Assembly (NCBI RefSeq): GCF_900411395.1
Contig: NZ_OXCQ01000004.1
Coordinates: forward strand, 1 to 64,000
Direction: 5' to 3'
DNA length: 64,000 nt
From: Streptococcus sp. 596553
Lineage (GTDB): Bacteria; Bacillota; Bacilli; Lactobacillales; Streptococcaceae
Part shown: in pieces, positions 48,346 to 58,850 of the stretch
Numbering within the stretch: the first letter of the stretch is position 1
Layout of the letters: every line of letters begins with the position of its first letter
Program-made: the position numbers and the translations under genes
Notes under the pieces: model-generated
Told to the model about the DNA's origin: nothing
Seen by the model: only the letters and a program-made list of their open reading frames with translations
Database searches by the model: none

Positions 48346-49503
48346 ATGAAAAAAGAATTTAATTTAATTGCAACTGTAGCAGCAGGTCTTGAAGCTGTTG
48401 TGGGACGAGAAGTGCGAGAGTTGGGCTACGATTGTCAGGTTGAAAATGGTCGTGTTCGTTTTCAAGGAGACGTGAGAGCTATTATCGAAACCAACCTCTG
48501 GCTTCGCGCAGCAGATCGTATCAAAATCATCGTAGGAACGTTCCCAGCTAAGACTTTTGAAGAACTGTTTCAGGGAGTTTTTGCTTTAGATTGGGAACAT
48601 TATTTACCACTCGGAGCTCGTTTCCCGATTTCAAAAGCCAAATGTGTTAAGTCCAAACTTCACAATGAGCCAAGTGTACAGGCTATTTCTAAGAAAGCTG
48701 TTGTCAAGAAATTGCAGAAACACTATGCTCGCCCAGAAGGGGTTCCTTTGATGGAGAATGGCCCAGAGTTTAAGATTGAGGTCTCTATTCTCAAAGATGT
48801 GGCAACTGTCATGATTGATACGACAGGGTCTAGCCTCTTTAAACGTGGTTATCGTACCGAAAAAGGGGGAGCCCCTATCAAGGAAAACATGGCGGCAGCC
48901 ATTTTACAACTTTCTAACTGGTATCCAGACAAGCCTTTGATTGATCCGACCTGTGGTTCGGGGACTTTCTGTATCGAGGCTGTCATGATTGCTCGAAAGA
49001 TGGCACCAGGACTTCGTCGCTCTTTTGCCTTTGAGGAGTGGAACTGGGTCAGCGAACGCTTGATTCAGGAAGTGCGTACAGAAGCAGCTAAAAAAGTGGA
49101 TCGTGAGCTGGAACTGGATATCATGGGCTGTGATATTGATGCTCGCATGGTGGAAATTGCTAAGGCCAATGCCCAGGCAGCTGGTGTTGCAGGAGATATT
49201 ACTTTTAAGCAGATGCGCGTGCAGGATTTGCGTTCCGATAAAATCAATGGTGTGATTATTTCCAATCCGCCTTACGGGGAGCGTTTGTCAGATGATGCAG
49301 GGGTGACCAAGCTCTATGCTGAGATGGGGCAAGTATTTGCACCACTGAAAACTTGGAGCAAATTTATCCTGACTAGTGATGAAGCTTTTGAAAGCAAGTA
49401 TGGTAGCCAAGCAGATAAGAAACGTAAGTTATACAACGGAACCTTGAAAGTGGACCTGTATCAATATTTTGGTCAGCGTGTCAAACGGCAAGAGGTAAAA
49501 TAG
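48346..49503 (+). CDS. 23S rRNA guanine-N2 methyltransferase (RlmL/YpsC-like)
   Basis: A 385-residue enzyme: N-terminal THUMP domain and C-terminal Rossmann methyltransferase with DPTCGSGTFCIEA and the base-flipping NPPYGERL motif. Such enzymes modify guanine in rRNA. The start is uncertain: I use the ATG at 48346; a TTG at 48331 is closer to AGAAAGG but only two bases from it. Follows rnpB and precedes mapZ as in pneumococcus. Confidence 0.9.
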   Translation: MKKEFNLIATVAAGLEAVVGREVRELGYDCQVENGRVRFQGDVRAIIETNLWLRAADRIKIIVGTFPAKTFEELFQGVFALDWEHYLPLGARFPISKAKCVKSKLHNEPSVQAISKKAVVKKLQKHYARPEGVPLMENGPEFKIEVSILKDVATVMIDTTGSSLFKRGYRTEKGGAPIKENMAAAILQLSNWYPDKPLIDPTCGSGTFCIEAVMIARKMAPGLRRSFAFEEWNWVSERLIQEVRTEAAKKVDRELELDIMGCDIDARMVEIAKANAQAAGVAGDITFKQMRVQDLRSDKINGVIISNPPYGERLSDDAGVTKLYAEMGQVFAPLKTWSKFILTSDEAFESKYGSQADKKRKLYNGTLKVDLYQYFGQRVKRQEVK

Positions 49504-49515
49504 AAAGGGATACTC

Positions 49516-50922
49516 ATGAGTAAGAAAAGACGAAATCGTCATAAAAAAGAAGGTCAAGAACCGCAATTTGATTTTGATGAAGCAAAAGAGCTAACAGTTG
49601 GTCAAGCTATTCGTAAAAATGAGGAAGTGGAAGCAGGAGTCTTGCCTGAGGATTCCATTTTGGACAAGTATGTTAAACAACACAGAGATGAAATCGAAGC
49701 AGATAAGTTTGCGACTCGCCAATACAAAAAAGAGGAGTTAGTTGAAACTCAGAGTCTGGATGATTTAATTCAAGAGATGCGTGAGGCTGTAGAAGAGTCA
49801 GAAGCTTCTTCGGAGGAAGTTCCATCTTCTGAAGACATCTTACCACCCTTGCCTCTGGACGATGAGGGGCAAGGATTGGATCCTCTATTGCTAGAGGATG
49901 AAAATCCAACAGAAATGACTGAAGAAGTGGAAGAGGAGCAAAACCTTTCTCGTCTGGAACAAGAAGACTCAGAAAAGAAAAGCAAAAAAGGCTTTGTTTT
50001 AACCGCTTTGGCGCTTGTATCAGTGATTATCTGTGTCAGTGCTTATTATGTTTACCGTCAAGTGAATCGCTCGACCAAGGAAATTGAAACTTCTCAATCA
50101 ACTACAGCCAATCAATCGGATGTGGATGATTTTAATACACTTTATGACGCCTTCTACACAGACAGCAATAAAACGACTTTGAAAAATAGCCAGTTTGATA
50201 AACTGAGTCAACTTAAGACACTGCTTGATAAACTGGAAGGTAGTCGTGAACACACGCTTGCCAAATCGAAGTATGATAGTCTAGCAACGCAAATCAAGGC
50301 AATTCAAGATGTCAATGCACAATTTGAAAAACCAGCTATTGTTGATGGTGTTTTGGATACCAATGCTAAAGCCAAATCGGATGCTAAATTTACAGATATT
50401 AAAACTGGAAATACGGAGCTTGATAAAGTGCTAGATAAAGCTATCAGCCTTGGTAAGAGCCAGCAAACAAGTACTTCGAGCTCAAGTTCAAGTCAAACTA
50501 GTAGCTCAAGCTCTAGTCAAGCAAGCTCAAATACGACCAGTGAGACAAGCCCAAGTAGCTCAAATACTGCCTCAAATGAGACTAGAAGTTCTCGTAGCGA
50601 AGTCAATATGGGCGTATCAAGTGCAGGGGTTGCTGTTCAAAGAAGTGCTAGTCGTGTTGCCTATAATCAGTCTGCTATTGATGATAGTAACAACTCTGCT
50701 TGGGATTTTGCGGATGGTGTCTTGGAACAAATTCTAGCGACTTCACGTTCGCGTGGCTATATCACTGGAGACCAATATATCCTTGAACGTGTCAATATCG
50801 TTAACGGCAATGGTTATTATAATCTCTACAAGCCAGATGGAACCTATCTCTTTACCCTTAACTGTAAGACAGGCTACTTTGTCGGAAATGGCGCTGGTCA
50901 TGCGGATGACTTGGACTACTAA
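49516..50922 (+). CDS. mapZ: Mid-cell-anchored protein Z (MapZ/LocZ)
   Basis: A 468-residue bitopic protein that marks mid-cell and guides the FtsZ ring. The N-terminal FtsZ-binding part ([11 protein letters not shown], then an acidic Glu-rich domain with phosphorylation-site threonines), one membrane segment (~158-180), an extracellular first domain, a Ser-rich linker (about 315-360) and the C-terminal peptidoglycan-binding domain ([16 protein letters not shown]) are in order. Restricted to streptococci and relatives. The serine linker is repetitive and likely varies in length. Confidence 0.94.
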   Translation: MSKKRRNRHKKEGQEPQFDFDEAKELTVGQAIRKNEEVEAGVLPEDSILDKYVKQHRDEIEADKFATRQYKKEELVETQSLDDLIQEMREAVEESEASSEEVPSSEDILPPLPLDDEGQGLDPLLLEDENPTEMTEEVEEEQNLSRLEQEDSEKKSKKGFVLTALALVSVIICVSAYYVYRQVNRSTKEIETSQSTTANQSDVDDFNTLYDAFYTDSNKTTLKNSQFDKLSQLKTLLDKLEGSREHTLAKSKYDSLATQIKAIQDVNAQFEKPAIVDGVLDTNAKAKSDAKFTDIKTGNTELDKVLDKAISLGKSQQTSTSSSSSSQTSSSSSSQASSNTTSETSPSSSNTASNETRSSRSEVNMGVSSAGVAVQRSASRVAYNQSAIDDSNNSAWDFADGVLEQILATSRSRGYITGDQYILERVNIVNGNGYYNLYKPDGTYLFTLNCKTGYFVGNGAGHADDLDY

Positions 50923-50997
50923 GCAGTCGTTACAAAATTCTTTCTTTTCAAAAGTAAAAATGATAAAATAAAACAAATCAAACAAGAGGAGTGTCAA

Positions 50998-52422
50998 ATG
51001 ACAAAAGCTAACTTTGGTGTCGTAGGTATGGCCGTAATGGGTCGTAACCTTGCCCTTAATATTGAATCTCGTGGTTACACAGTTGCTATTTACAACCGTA
51101 GTAAAGAAAAAACTGAAGATGTAATTGCTTGCCATCCTGAAAAGAACTTTGTACCAAGCTATGATGTTGAAAGTTTTGTAAACTCAATCGAAAAACCTCG
51201 TCGTATCATGTTGATGGTTCAAGCAGGACCTGGTACAGATGCTACTATCCAAGCCCTTCTTCCACACCTTGACAAGGGTGATATCTTGATTGATGGAGGA
51301 AACACTTTCTACAAAGATACAATCCGTCGTAATGAAGAATTGGCAAACTCAGGTATCAACTTTATCGGTACTGGGGTTTCTGGTGGTGAAAAAGGTGCCC
51401 TTGAAGGTCCTTCTATCATGCCTGGTGGACAAAAAGAAGCCTATGAATTGGTTGCGGATGTTCTTGAAGAAATCTCAGCTAAAGCACCAGAAGATGGCAA
51501 ACCATGTGTGACTTACATCGGTCCTGACGGAGCTGGTCACTATGTGAAAATGGTTCACAATGGTATCGAGTATGGTGATATGCAATTGATCGCAGAAAGC
51601 TATGACTTGATGCAACACTTGCTAGGCCTTTCTGCAGAAGACATGGCTGAAATCTTTACTGAGTGGAATAAGGGAGAATTGGACAGCTACTTGATCGAAA
51701 TCACAGCTGATATCTTGAGCCGTAAAGACGATGAAGGTCAAGATGGACCAATCGTAGACTACATACTTGACGCTGCAGGTAACAAGGGAACTGGTAAATG
51801 GACTAGCCAATCATCACTTGATCTTGGTGTGCCATTGTCACTCATCACGGAGTCAGTATTTGCTCGCTACATCTCTACATACAAAGAAGAACGTGTACAT
51901 GCTAGCAAGGTTCTTCCAAAACCAGCTGCTTTCAACTTTGAAGGAGACAAGGCTGAGTTGATTGAAAAGATCCGTCAAGCCCTTTATTTCTCAAAAATCA
52001 TTTCATATGCACAAGGTTTTGCTCAATTGCGTGTAGCTTCTAAAGAAAACAACTGGAACTTGCCATTTGCGGACATCGCATCTATCTGGCGTGATGGCTG
52101 TATCATCCGTTCTCGTTTCTTGCAAAAGATTACAGATGCATACAACCGTGATGCAGATCTTGCTAACCTTCTTTTGGATGAGTACTTCTTGGATGTTACT
52201 GCTAAGTACCAACAAGCAGTGCGTGATATCGTAGCTCTTGCAGTTCAAGCTGGTGTGCCAGTGCCAACTTTCTCAGCAGCTATTACTTACTTTGATAGCT
52301 ACCGTTCAGCTGACCTTCCAGCTAACTTGATCCAAGCGCAACGTGACTACTTTGGTGCCCACACTTACCAACGTAAAGACAAAGAAGGAACATTCCACTA
52401 CTCTTGGTATGACGAAAAATAA
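50998..52422 (+). CDS. gnd: 6-phosphogluconate dehydrogenase
   Basis: A 474-residue oxidative pentose phosphate enzyme making ribulose-5-phosphate and NADPH. NADP site [15 protein letters not shown] and the signature [13 protein letters not shown] are present. Codon use is strongly biased to highly expressed codons. Eleven bases separate it from ritR, so the pair is probably an operon. Confidence 0.97.
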   Translation: MTKANFGVVGMAVMGRNLALNIESRGYTVAIYNRSKEKTEDVIACHPEKNFVPSYDVESFVNSIEKPRRIMLMVQAGPGTDATIQALLPHLDKGDILIDGGNTFYKDTIRRNEELANSGINFIGTGVSGGEKGALEGPSIMPGGQKEAYELVADVLEEISAKAPEDGKPCVTYIGPDGAGHYVKMVHNGIEYGDMQLIAESYDLMQHLLGLSAEDMAEIFTEWNKGELDSYLIEITADILSRKDDEGQDGPIVDYILDAAGNKGTGKWTSQSSLDLGVPLSLITESVFARYISTYKEERVHASKVLPKPAAFNFEGDKAELIEKIRQALYFSKIISYAQGFAQLRVASKENNWNLPFADIASIWRDGCIIRSRFLQKITDAYNRDADLANLLLDEYFLDVTAKYQQAVRDIVALAVQAGVPVPTFSAAITYFDSYRSADLPANLIQAQRDYFGAHTYQRKDKEGTFHYSWYDEK

Positions 52423-52433
52423 GTAGGTCTGCC

Positions 52434-53123
52434 ATGGGGAAACGGATTTTATTACTTGAGAAAGAACGAAATCTAGCTCATTTTTTAAGTTTGGAACTCC
52501 AAAAAGAGCAATACCGAGTTGATCAGGTTGAGGAGGGGCAAAAAGCCCTCTCCACGGCTCTTCAGACAGACTATGACTTGATTTTATTGAATGCTCGTCT
52601 GGGGGATATGACAGCCCAGGATTTTGCAGACAAGCTGAGTCGGACTAAGCCAGCTTCAGTCATCATGGTCTTGGACCATCGTGAAGAATTGCAAGACCAG
52701 CTTGAGACAATCCAACGCTTTGCCGTTTCTTACATCTATAAACCAGTTATTATTGAGAATCTGGTAGCTCGTATTTCAGCGATTTTCCGAGGTCGGGACT
52801 TCATCAACCAACACTGTAGTCAGATGAAGGTTCCAACGTCTTACCGCAATCTGCGTATGGATGTAGAACATCATACCGTTTATCGTGGCGAGGAGATGCT
52901 TGCTCTAACACGCCGTGAGTATGACCTTTTGGCTACTCTTATGGGAAGCAAGAAAGTTTTGACTCGTGAGCAGTTGTTGGAAAGCGTCTGGAAGTATGAA
53001 AGTGCGACAGAGACCAATATCGTGGATGTCTATATCCGTTATCTACGTAGCAAGCTTGATGTAAAAGGTCAAAAAAGCTACATTAAAACAGTACGTGGTG
53101 TTGGTTACACCATGCAAGAATAG
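52434..53123 (+). CDS. ritR: Orphan response regulator RitR
   Basis: A 229-residue OmpR-type regulator without a partner kinase. The usual phospho-acceptor Asp is Asn53 (LLNARLGDM), as known for RitR, and Cys128 (NQHCSQ) is the redox-sensing cysteine described for pneumococcal RitR. The C-terminal winged helix (TRREYDLLATL; GVGYTMQE) is intact. It represses iron uptake and responds to oxidative stress. Confidence 0.95.
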   Translation: MGKRILLLEKERNLAHFLSLELQKEQYRVDQVEEGQKALSTALQTDYDLILLNARLGDMTAQDFADKLSRTKPASVIMVLDHREELQDQLETIQRFAVSYIYKPVIIENLVARISAIFRGRDFINQHCSQMKVPTSYRNLRMDVEHHTVYRGEEMLALTRREYDLLATLMGSKKVLTREQLLESVWKYESATETNIVDVYIRYLRSKLDVKGQKSYIKTVRGVGYTMQE

Positions 53124-53156
53124 AAAAGCAGTTGCAGTTATGTAACTGCTTTTTAT
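53124..53156 (+). terminator. Terminator after ritR
   Basis: AAAAGCAGTT (53124-53133) / AACTGCTTTT (53144-53153) with a T run. Confidence 0.85.
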
Positions 53157-53172
53157 ATGAGTTCTTTATATG

Positions 53173-53201
53173 TTGACATGCGATTTTGTATTTGCTACAA
53201 T
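53173..53201 (+). promoter_or_regulatory. Promoter of the choline-binding protein gene
   Basis: TTGACA (53173-53178) and TACAAT (53196-53201), 17 bases apart, 21 bases before the ATG. Confidence 0.75.
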
Positions 53202-53222
53202 CAGTTATGGAGGATAGGTCTA

Positions 53223-54140
53223 ATGAAAATAATAAAAAAATTGATGCCAATCGCATTAGCAGTCTTTTTCTTCGGTTTACTAGCAACAAGTGCAGTATTG
53301 GCGGATACTACAGGTGGACAGTTTGTTGATAAGGATAATAGAAAATATTATATAAAAGATGACCATAAAGCAATCTATTGGCATAAAATAGACGGTAAAA
53401 CCTACTATTTTAGTGATAGTGGAGAAATGGTAGTCGGTTGGCAATACTTAGAAATCCCTGGGACAGGTTATCGTGATGATTTATTTGATAATCGACCAGT
53501 TTTCGAAATTGCCCTTCAACCGAAGTGGTACTACTTTGGACAAGATGGGGTGCTACAAGAATTTGTTGGATGGAAACAATTAGAAGTTAAGGATTCGTCA
53601 AATGTTGGTAAAAAATATGGTGAAGGCTTTGAAGGCCCAGAAGTTCTTAAATTAGCAAATTATTACTTTGATCAAGATCATTCTTTAAAAACAGGTTGGC
53701 TTTATGATCAGTCTAACTGGTATTACTTAGCAAAAATAGGTTATTCAGGGAAAGACTACCTTGGGGGTGAAAGACGTGCGGGTTGGATCAATGATAACTC
53801 AACTTGGTACTATCTGGATTCAACAAGTGCTGCAATGCAAACTGCTTGGAAATACCTTGGTAATAAGTGGTACTATCTCCGTTCATCGGGGGCCATGGCG
53901 ACGGGTTGGTATCAAGAAGGATCAACTTGGTACTATTTAGATGCTGAAAATGGTGATATGAAAACGGGTTGGCAAAACCTTGGTAACAAGTGGTACTATC
54001 TCCGTTCATCAGGAGCTATGGCAACAGGTTGGTTCCAGGTCAATGGCAAATGGTACTACGCTTATAGCTCAGGTACTTTGGCAGTAAATACGACTGTAGA
54101 TGGCTATTCTGTCAATTATAATGGTGAATGGGTTCGATAA
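53223..54140 (+). CDS. Choline-binding surface protein (CbpC/CbpJ-like)
   Basis: A 305-residue secreted protein. A signal peptide ends near AVLADT; the start is the ATG at 53223 after GGAGG. An N-terminal region with degenerate repeats is followed by clear choline-binding repeats (GWYQEGSTWYYLDAENGDMKTG, split by aromatic W-YY-L positions) that attach to phosphocholine on teichoic acid. No enzymatic domain is seen. It lies after ritR as do cbpC/cbpJ in pneumococcus; which of the two cannot be said. Confidence 0.88.
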   Translation: MKIIKKLMPIALAVFFFGLLATSAVLADTTGGQFVDKDNRKYYIKDDHKAIYWHKIDGKTYYFSDSGEMVVGWQYLEIPGTGYRDDLFDNRPVFEIALQPKWYYFGQDGVLQEFVGWKQLEVKDSSNVGKKYGEGFEGPEVLKLANYYFDQDHSLKTGWLYDQSNWYYLAKIGYSGKDYLGGERRAGWINDNSTWYYLDSTSAAMQTAWKYLGNKWYYLRSSGAMATGWYQEGSTWYYLDAENGDMKTGWQNLGNKWYYLRSSGAMATGWFQVNGKWYYAYSSGTLAVNTTVDGYSVNYNGEWVR

Positions 54141-54189
54141 ATAATGATAGTATTTTGTAATTTGAGATAAATTTTAAGTAAGAGTGCAG

Positions 54190-54345
54190 CTTCACGAAGT
54201 GATACTGGATAAAAAGTTTTTAAAATCAGAAAACCGCATATTATCAGGCGTCAAAAAAATTGGCAAAACCTTGATAATATGCGGTTTATTGTGGAAAGAT
54301 TTACTTATTTACTTATTTTTAACAAAATTGAGTTTTTGCCCAGTT
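54190..54345 (-). repeat. Dispersed hairpin repeat, copy C, inverted (SPRITE-like)
   Basis: On the minus strand it reads GGGCAAAAACTCAATTTTG, CCACAATAAACCGCATATTA, ATATGCGGTTTTCTGATTTT, matching copy B block by block. It separates the choline-binding gene from the LPXTG gene and can terminate both ways. Confidence 0.7.
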
Positions 54346-54349
54346 TTAC

Positions 54350-54378
54350 ATGACATGTTTTAGAAAAAGGTATATAAT
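54350..54378 (+). promoter_or_regulatory. Promoter of the LPXTG protein gene
   Basis: ATGACA (54350-54355) and TATAAT (54373-54378), 17 bases apart. The leader of about 130 bases contains an unusual GGGGGGG run at 54473-54479. Confidence 0.6.
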
Positions 54379-54517
54379 GTTAGTGTAATATCAAGTGTTT
54401 TTTTGAAAGCACCATAACAATTACAATTTTAGGCTTAAAAATCGAACCTTCTTTAAATACTTAAATATTTAAGGGGGGGTATAAGTACCCATTTGTAAAA
54501 AAGAAATGAGGTTGAAA

Positions 54518-57500
54518 ATGAACTTTAAGTCAAGAAAATGTGAAGAAAACGGGAAAAAAGTTTTACGCTATTCTATTAGAAAGCATCATTTGGGAGTAGC
54601 TAGTGTAGCAGTAGCTTCGGTGTTGTTTTTTGCAACTGGTGTGGCGACTGTTCAAGCGGATGGACCAGGAGCAGGCGAACCAGTATCAGGCACACCAGCC
54701 CCACCAAGTACACCAGGTTCAGCAAGTACAACAAGCACACTAGGCACTTCTGGTGCTGATACTGGTGACACAGAAATAGAAAATACCAATACAAATACAA
54801 ATATAGATACAAATACAGCTGCATCAACTGAGAGTAATGGAAACTCTCTTCAAGGAGTACCTGGTGCAGCGGAAGTAAGAAATGGAAATGATGTGCTTGG
54901 TACAACGCTAGGTAGTGATAGAGCTGTACCAACAGATATTAAGCCAGAGGATAGCGATGGAGCAAGAAATAATGAGGAAAAACCTAACTATGCTGGTAAA
55001 GTAACCCTTATGAAACAGTGGAATGTAGATGCAAATGATCCTACTATTAGAGAAGATATAGATAAGACATATAAGACGGGAGAAGATAAGTTAGGAAGAC
55101 CATTAGTTAACTCTAGTACTGCCAATACTTTTCTTGGTTGGTCTGACAAACCTTCAGTAAATGGGAAAATCGCAGAAGGAGCTAGATTATTTTCACCAGA
55201 AGATACATTAGCAACAGCCTTTCCAAATGGTTTAAAACCTGATTCAAAGCTATATGGTGTTTACACAAGCTTTACCGAGAACGAAGAGCCTGTCCCAACG
55301 GATAGTAGAAGAAATATGATTCTTTTCAATGGGTTAGATAGATTCAAAATTAATGCTAACAAAGTTAAAATTGATACTAAGGTAGAATCGGATGCTGTAT
55401 TACCAAATACTAAGTTGAGCAAAGCAACAGAAGATGAAAATAATACACGTACTATCATTGATAAGTATAACCCGGAAAATAATGATACTACAAAAGTGAA
55501 CGAAGTGGTTCTAAAAGCTGAGTTTGAAATGGATGATACTACAGCTATGACTGTATATAGAAATCCTGATGCAAGAGGAGCGGGTCCTGTTTTATCAAAC
55601 ACATACAAAAATAATAAATTTAAAATAGATGAAACTACAAAGACTTACACATATGTAGACTTGAATGTGAATTTAGACGAGGATTTAGTTGTTCCAGAAA
55701 AACTATATGCAGAATTTAATGGTTATTCATGGAGACCTTTATATGCTCTTGGAATTAAGGATGGGAAGAAAGAAATCCTAAATGTGTATTCAACATCTGA
55801 AAAAAATTTAGGAAATGACAAAAATAGCTTTAATTCATTAGTTAGTAATACAGATCCTAAAATTACATTTGGTGTTGAGACTAAAGGTTACAATAATATT
55901 ACATTTAGGATGATTCTTAGATCTTTAAACGACAAGGATAGTAATAGACCAGAAGGTGAACGTAATGAACGTATCGCTGAAAGTGCAATAAAACCAGATG
56001 AAGGTAAGACTATCGCTGAAACTATTATGCGTAATATGACACTTAAAACTCTTTCATCAACAGAACTTAAAAAATTATTCCCTGGTAAGAGTGACGAAGA
56101 AATCAATAAGATGGTTATTCGTATTGCACAAGATAAAGCCAAAGAGTTAGCAGATTCGAATGGTAAAAAAGTACTAAAAGTAACAGGTACTGTTGAAGGT
56201 AATGTTCGCCCTAGTGCAGGTAGCTTGTTTTTCTTTACTTTAGCTAGAAATTTACCTATCAACAAAGTAGCAGCTAATGTTTTAGAGCTAGGTTATGTTC
56301 ATCCTTATACAGCAAAATATAAGTTCATAAGTGGAACTGTAGGAAAAGATCTGCCAGCAGCAATAGAAGGCTATAAACCAAAAGACTCAAAAACGTATGA
56401 AAATACAGCTAATGTAAATGCTATTAAACCAACTACAACAGAGTACAAAGTTGAAGAAGAAGATGGTAAATGGGTATTCAAGAGCTACGATGCAGAAAAT
56501 AAAGTAGTAAATGAAGCAAATGTAGAGTTTATAGGAACATGGGTATTCGAAGCGAATAAATACGGTGTAACATACAAATTTAGAAGTGGAACAGAAGGAA
56601 AAGATCTGCCAAAAGCAATAGAAGGCTATAAACCAACAGACCCAAATCGTTATACAGATAAAGCTAATGTAGGTGCGACTCAACCGACGACTAAAGAGTA
56701 CGTTGATACAGAAAACGATGGGAAATGGGTATTCAAGAGCTACGATGCTGAAAATAAAATAGTAAATAAAGCAGATATCGAATTTATAGGAACATGGGAA
56801 TTCGAAGCTAATAAATACGGTGTAACCTACAAATTTAAGAGTGGAACAGAAGGAAAAGATCTGCCAGCAGCAATAGAAGGCTATAAACCAACAGACCCAA
56901 ATCGTTATACAGATAAAGCTAATGTAGGTGCGACTCAACCGACGACTAAAGAGTACGTTGATACAGAAAACGATGGGAAATGGGTATTCAAGAGCTACGA
57001 TGCTGAAAATAAAACAGTAAATAAAGCAGATATCGAATTTATAGGAACATGGGAATTCGAAGCTAATAAATACGGTGTAACCTACAAATTTGAAAGTGGG
57101 ACACCAGGTAAGACATTGCCAGCAGCAATCGAAAACTATAAACCAACAGACCAAAACCGTTATGTAGATAAATCAAATGTAACAACAATTCAACCAACAA
57201 AAACAGAGTATGTTGATACAGAAAATGATGGTAAATGGGTATTCAAGAGCTACGATGCTGAAAATAAACAAGTAAATAAAGCAGATGTAGAGTTTGTAGG
57301 AACATGGGTATTCGTGGCTAACGCACCGACTCCTAAGCCAGAACCGAAACCAGAGCCTAAGCCAGAACCAAAACCGGAGCCTAAGCCGGAGCCAAAACCA
57401 GAGCCTAAGCCAGAACCGAAACCAGAGCCTAAGCCGGAGCCTAAGCCAGAACCGAAGCCGGAGCCAAAACCAGAGCCTAAGCCGGAGCCTAAACCAGAAC

Positions 57501-57796
57501 CTAAGCCTGAACCAAAGCCAGAGCCTAAGCCAGAACCGAAACCAGAGCCTAAGCCGGAACCGAAACCAGAGCCAAAACCAGAGCTTAAGCCAGAACCTAA
57601 GCCAGAACCTAAGCCAGAACCGCAACCAACCCCAACTCCAACTCCTTCAGAGAATTGGAATCAAGGAAGTACTGAAGTGCATAAGCGGGATGAACTACCT
57701 CAGACAGGTAGTCAACAAGATGAATGGTTGGTAGCTCTAGGTGGTTTATCTATCCTAGGTGCTTTGACGGTATTTCCTAAAAAACGAGAAGAATAG
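54518..57796 (+). CDS. LPXTG-anchored surface protein with SHIRT-like repeats and PEPK stalk
   Basis: A 1092-residue wall-anchored adhesin-like protein. Order: YSIRK-type signal peptide ([16 protein letters not shown]), a Ser/Thr/Asn-rich segment (~50-140), an unrecognised ~450-residue region, four 85-residue repeats (from ~599), a PEPK stalk (~938-1037), LPQTG at 1060, hydrophobic segment and KKREE tail for sortase A. The repeats (YKF-SGT-GK-LP...[10 protein letters not shown]...EFIGTW) resemble SHIRT domains, rigid spacers that vary in number in streptococcal periscope proteins. The N-terminal region may be the binding head. The start at 54518 follows TGAGG; 54506 is possible. Confidence 0.9.
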   Translation: MNFKSRKCEENGKKVLRYSIRKHHLGVASVAVASVLFFATGVATVQADGPGAGEPVSGTPAPPSTPGSASTTSTLGTSGADTGDTEIENTNTNTNIDTNTAASTESNGNSLQGVPGAAEVRNGNDVLGTTLGSDRAVPTDIKPEDSDGARNNEEKPNYAGKVTLMKQWNVDANDPTIREDIDKTYKTGEDKLGRPLVNSSTANTFLGWSDKPSVNGKIAEGARLFSPEDTLATAFPNGLKPDSKLYGVYTSFTENEEPVPTDSRRNMILFNGLDRFKINANKVKIDTKVESDAVLPNTKLSKATEDENNTRTIIDKYNPENNDTTKVNEVVLKAEFEMDDTTAMTVYRNPDARGAGPVLSNTYKNNKFKIDETTKTYTYVDLNVNLDEDLVVPEKLYAEFNGYSWRPLYALGIKDGKKEILNVYSTSEKNLGNDKNSFNSLVSNTDPKITFGVETKGYNNITFRMILRSLNDKDSNRPEGERNERIAESAIKPDEGKTIAETIMRNMTLKTLSSTELKKLFPGKSDEEINKMVIRIAQDKAKELADSNGKKVLKVTGTVEGNVRPSAGSLFFFTLARNLPINKVAANVLELGYVHPYTAKYKFISGTVGKDLPAAIEGYKPKDSKTYENTANVNAIKPTTTEYKVEEEDGKWVFKSYDAENKVVNEANVEFIGTWVFEANKYGVTYKFRSGTEGKDLPKAIEGYKPTDPNRYTDKANVGATQPTTKEYVDTENDGKWVFKSYDAENKIVNKADIEFIGTWEFEANKYGVTYKFKSGTEGKDLPAAIEGYKPTDPNRYTDKANVGATQPTTKEYVDTENDGKWVFKSYDAENKTVNKADIEFIGTWEFEANKYGVTYKFESGTPGKTLPAAIENYKPTDQNRYVDKSNVTTIQPTKTEYVDTENDGKWVFKSYDAENKQVNKADVEFVGTWVFVANAPTPKPEPKPEPKPEPKPEPKPEPKPEPKPEPKPEPKPEPKPEPKPEPKPEPKPEPKPEPKPEPKPEPKPEPKPEPKPEPKPEPKPELKPEPKPEPKPEPQPTPTPTPSENWNQGSTEVHKRDELPQTGSQQDEWLVALGGLSILGALTVFPKKREE
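56312..57325 (+). repeat. Four tandem 255-bp coding repeats (SHIRT-like)
   Basis: The conserved YKF codons recur at 56318, 56573, 56828 and 57083, exactly 255 bases apart. Units 2 and 3 are almost identical at DNA level, while 1 and 4 diverge, as expected from recent unequal crossing-over. Confidence 0.88.
57334..57630 (+). repeat. PEPK-coding tandem array (12-bp unit, about 24 copies)
   Basis: The protein repeats Pro-Glu-Pro-Lys about 24 times with one PELK unit. Codons vary (CCA/CCG/CCT, GAA/GAG, AAA/AAG), giving longer-period patterns. It is the wall-spanning stalk. Confidence 0.92.
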
Positions 57797-57852
57797 GATA
57801 TGCTAGAAATCGTTTAAATAATGAAATGATGGAAATATATCCCTATAATGGG

Positions 57853-57888
57853 AAAAGCGATTGTGAATGGAAACAATCGCTTTTTTTG
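57853..57888 (+). terminator. Terminator after the LPXTG gene
   Basis: AAAAGCGATTGT (57853-57864) / ACAATCGCTTTT (57873-57884) and a T run. Confidence 0.88.
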
Positions 57889-57971
57889 TGAAAATATAAT
57901 AAAATAGATAGGAGAGAAGCAATACTTGTATGAAAAAATGAGACGGCTTTTTCGTCTAATAAAAGGAAAAT

Positions 57972-58850
57972 ATGACAAAAAAAGTTGGTGTCGGTCAGGC
58001 ACATAGTAAGATAATTTTAATAGGGGAGCATGCTGTCGTTTACGGTTATCCTGCCATTTCCCTGCCTCTTTTGGAGGTGGAGGTGACTTGTAAGGTAGTT
58101 CCTGCAGTGAGACCTTGGCGTCTCTATGAGGAGGATACCTTGTCCATGGCAGTTTATGCTTCGCTTGAGTATTTGGATATCAAAGAAGCCTGCATTCGCT
58201 GTGAGATTGACTCGGCTATCCCTGAAAAACGGGGAATGGGTTCGTCAGCTGCTATTAGCATAGCGGCCATTCGTGCGGTATTTGACTACTATCAGGCAGA
58301 ACTACCTCATGATGTACTAGAAATCTTGGTCAATCGGGCTGAGATGATTGCCCATATGAATCCAAGTGGTTTGGATGCCAAGACTTGTCTCAGTGGCCAG
58401 CCTATTCGCTTTATTAAGAATGTAGGATTTACAGAACTTGAGACGGATTTATCTGTCTATTTGGTGATTGCCGATACGGGCGTTTATGGTCACACTCGTG
58501 AAGCGATTCAAGTGGTTCAAAGTAAGGGCAAGGATGCCCTACCGTTTTTGTATGCCTTGGGAGAATTGACCCAGCAGGCAGAGGATGCGATTTCACGAAA
58601 AGATGCTGAAAGACTGGGACAAATCCTCAGTCAAGCGCATTTACATTTAAAAGAAATTGGTGTCAGTAGCCCTGAGGCAGACTCTTTGGTTGAAACGGCT
58701 CTGAGCAACGGTGCTCTGGGTGCCAAAATGAGTGGTGGTGGGCTTGGAGGCTGTATCATAGCCTTGGCAGACAATTTGACACACGCACAAGAACTAGCAG
58801 AAAGATTAGAAGAGAAAGGAGCTGTTCAGACATGGATAGAGAGCCTGTGA
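57972..58850 (+). CDS. mvaK1: Mevalonate kinase
   Basis: A 292-residue GHMP kinase phosphorylating mevalonate at O5. Motif I GEHAVVYGYPAI, the ATP loop PEKRGMGSSAA and motif III KMSGGGLGGC are present. It starts the mevalonate pathway operon; it overlaps mvaD by 19 bases. Confidence 0.96.
   Translation: MTKKVGVGQAHSKIILIGEHAVVYGYPAISLPLLEVEVTCKVVPAVRPWRLYEEDTLSMAVYASLEYLDIKEACIRCEIDSAIPEKRGMGSSAAISIAAIRAVFDYYQAELPHDVLEILVNRAEMIAHMNPSGLDAKTCLSGQPIRFIKNVGFTELETDLSVYLVIADTGVYGHTREAIQVVQSKGKDALPFLYALGELTQQAEDAISRKDAERLGQILSQAHLHLKEIGVSSPEADSLVETALSNGALGAKMSGGGLGGCIIALADNLTHAQELAERLEEKGAVQTWIESL

Noticed and set aside
56387..57154. 255-residue antisense frame opposite the SHIRT-like repeats
   Set aside because: Cys/Phe/Ile-rich shadow of a repetitive coding region; no start signal.
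57173..57625. 150-residue antisense frame rich in Trp, Arg, Leu, Phe
   Set aside because: It is the complement of the PEPK array and has no ribosome site; openness follows from the repeat.
57334..57630. CRISPR-like array
   Set aside because: The unit is 12 bp in a protein-coding frame with no spacers; it encodes PEPK.
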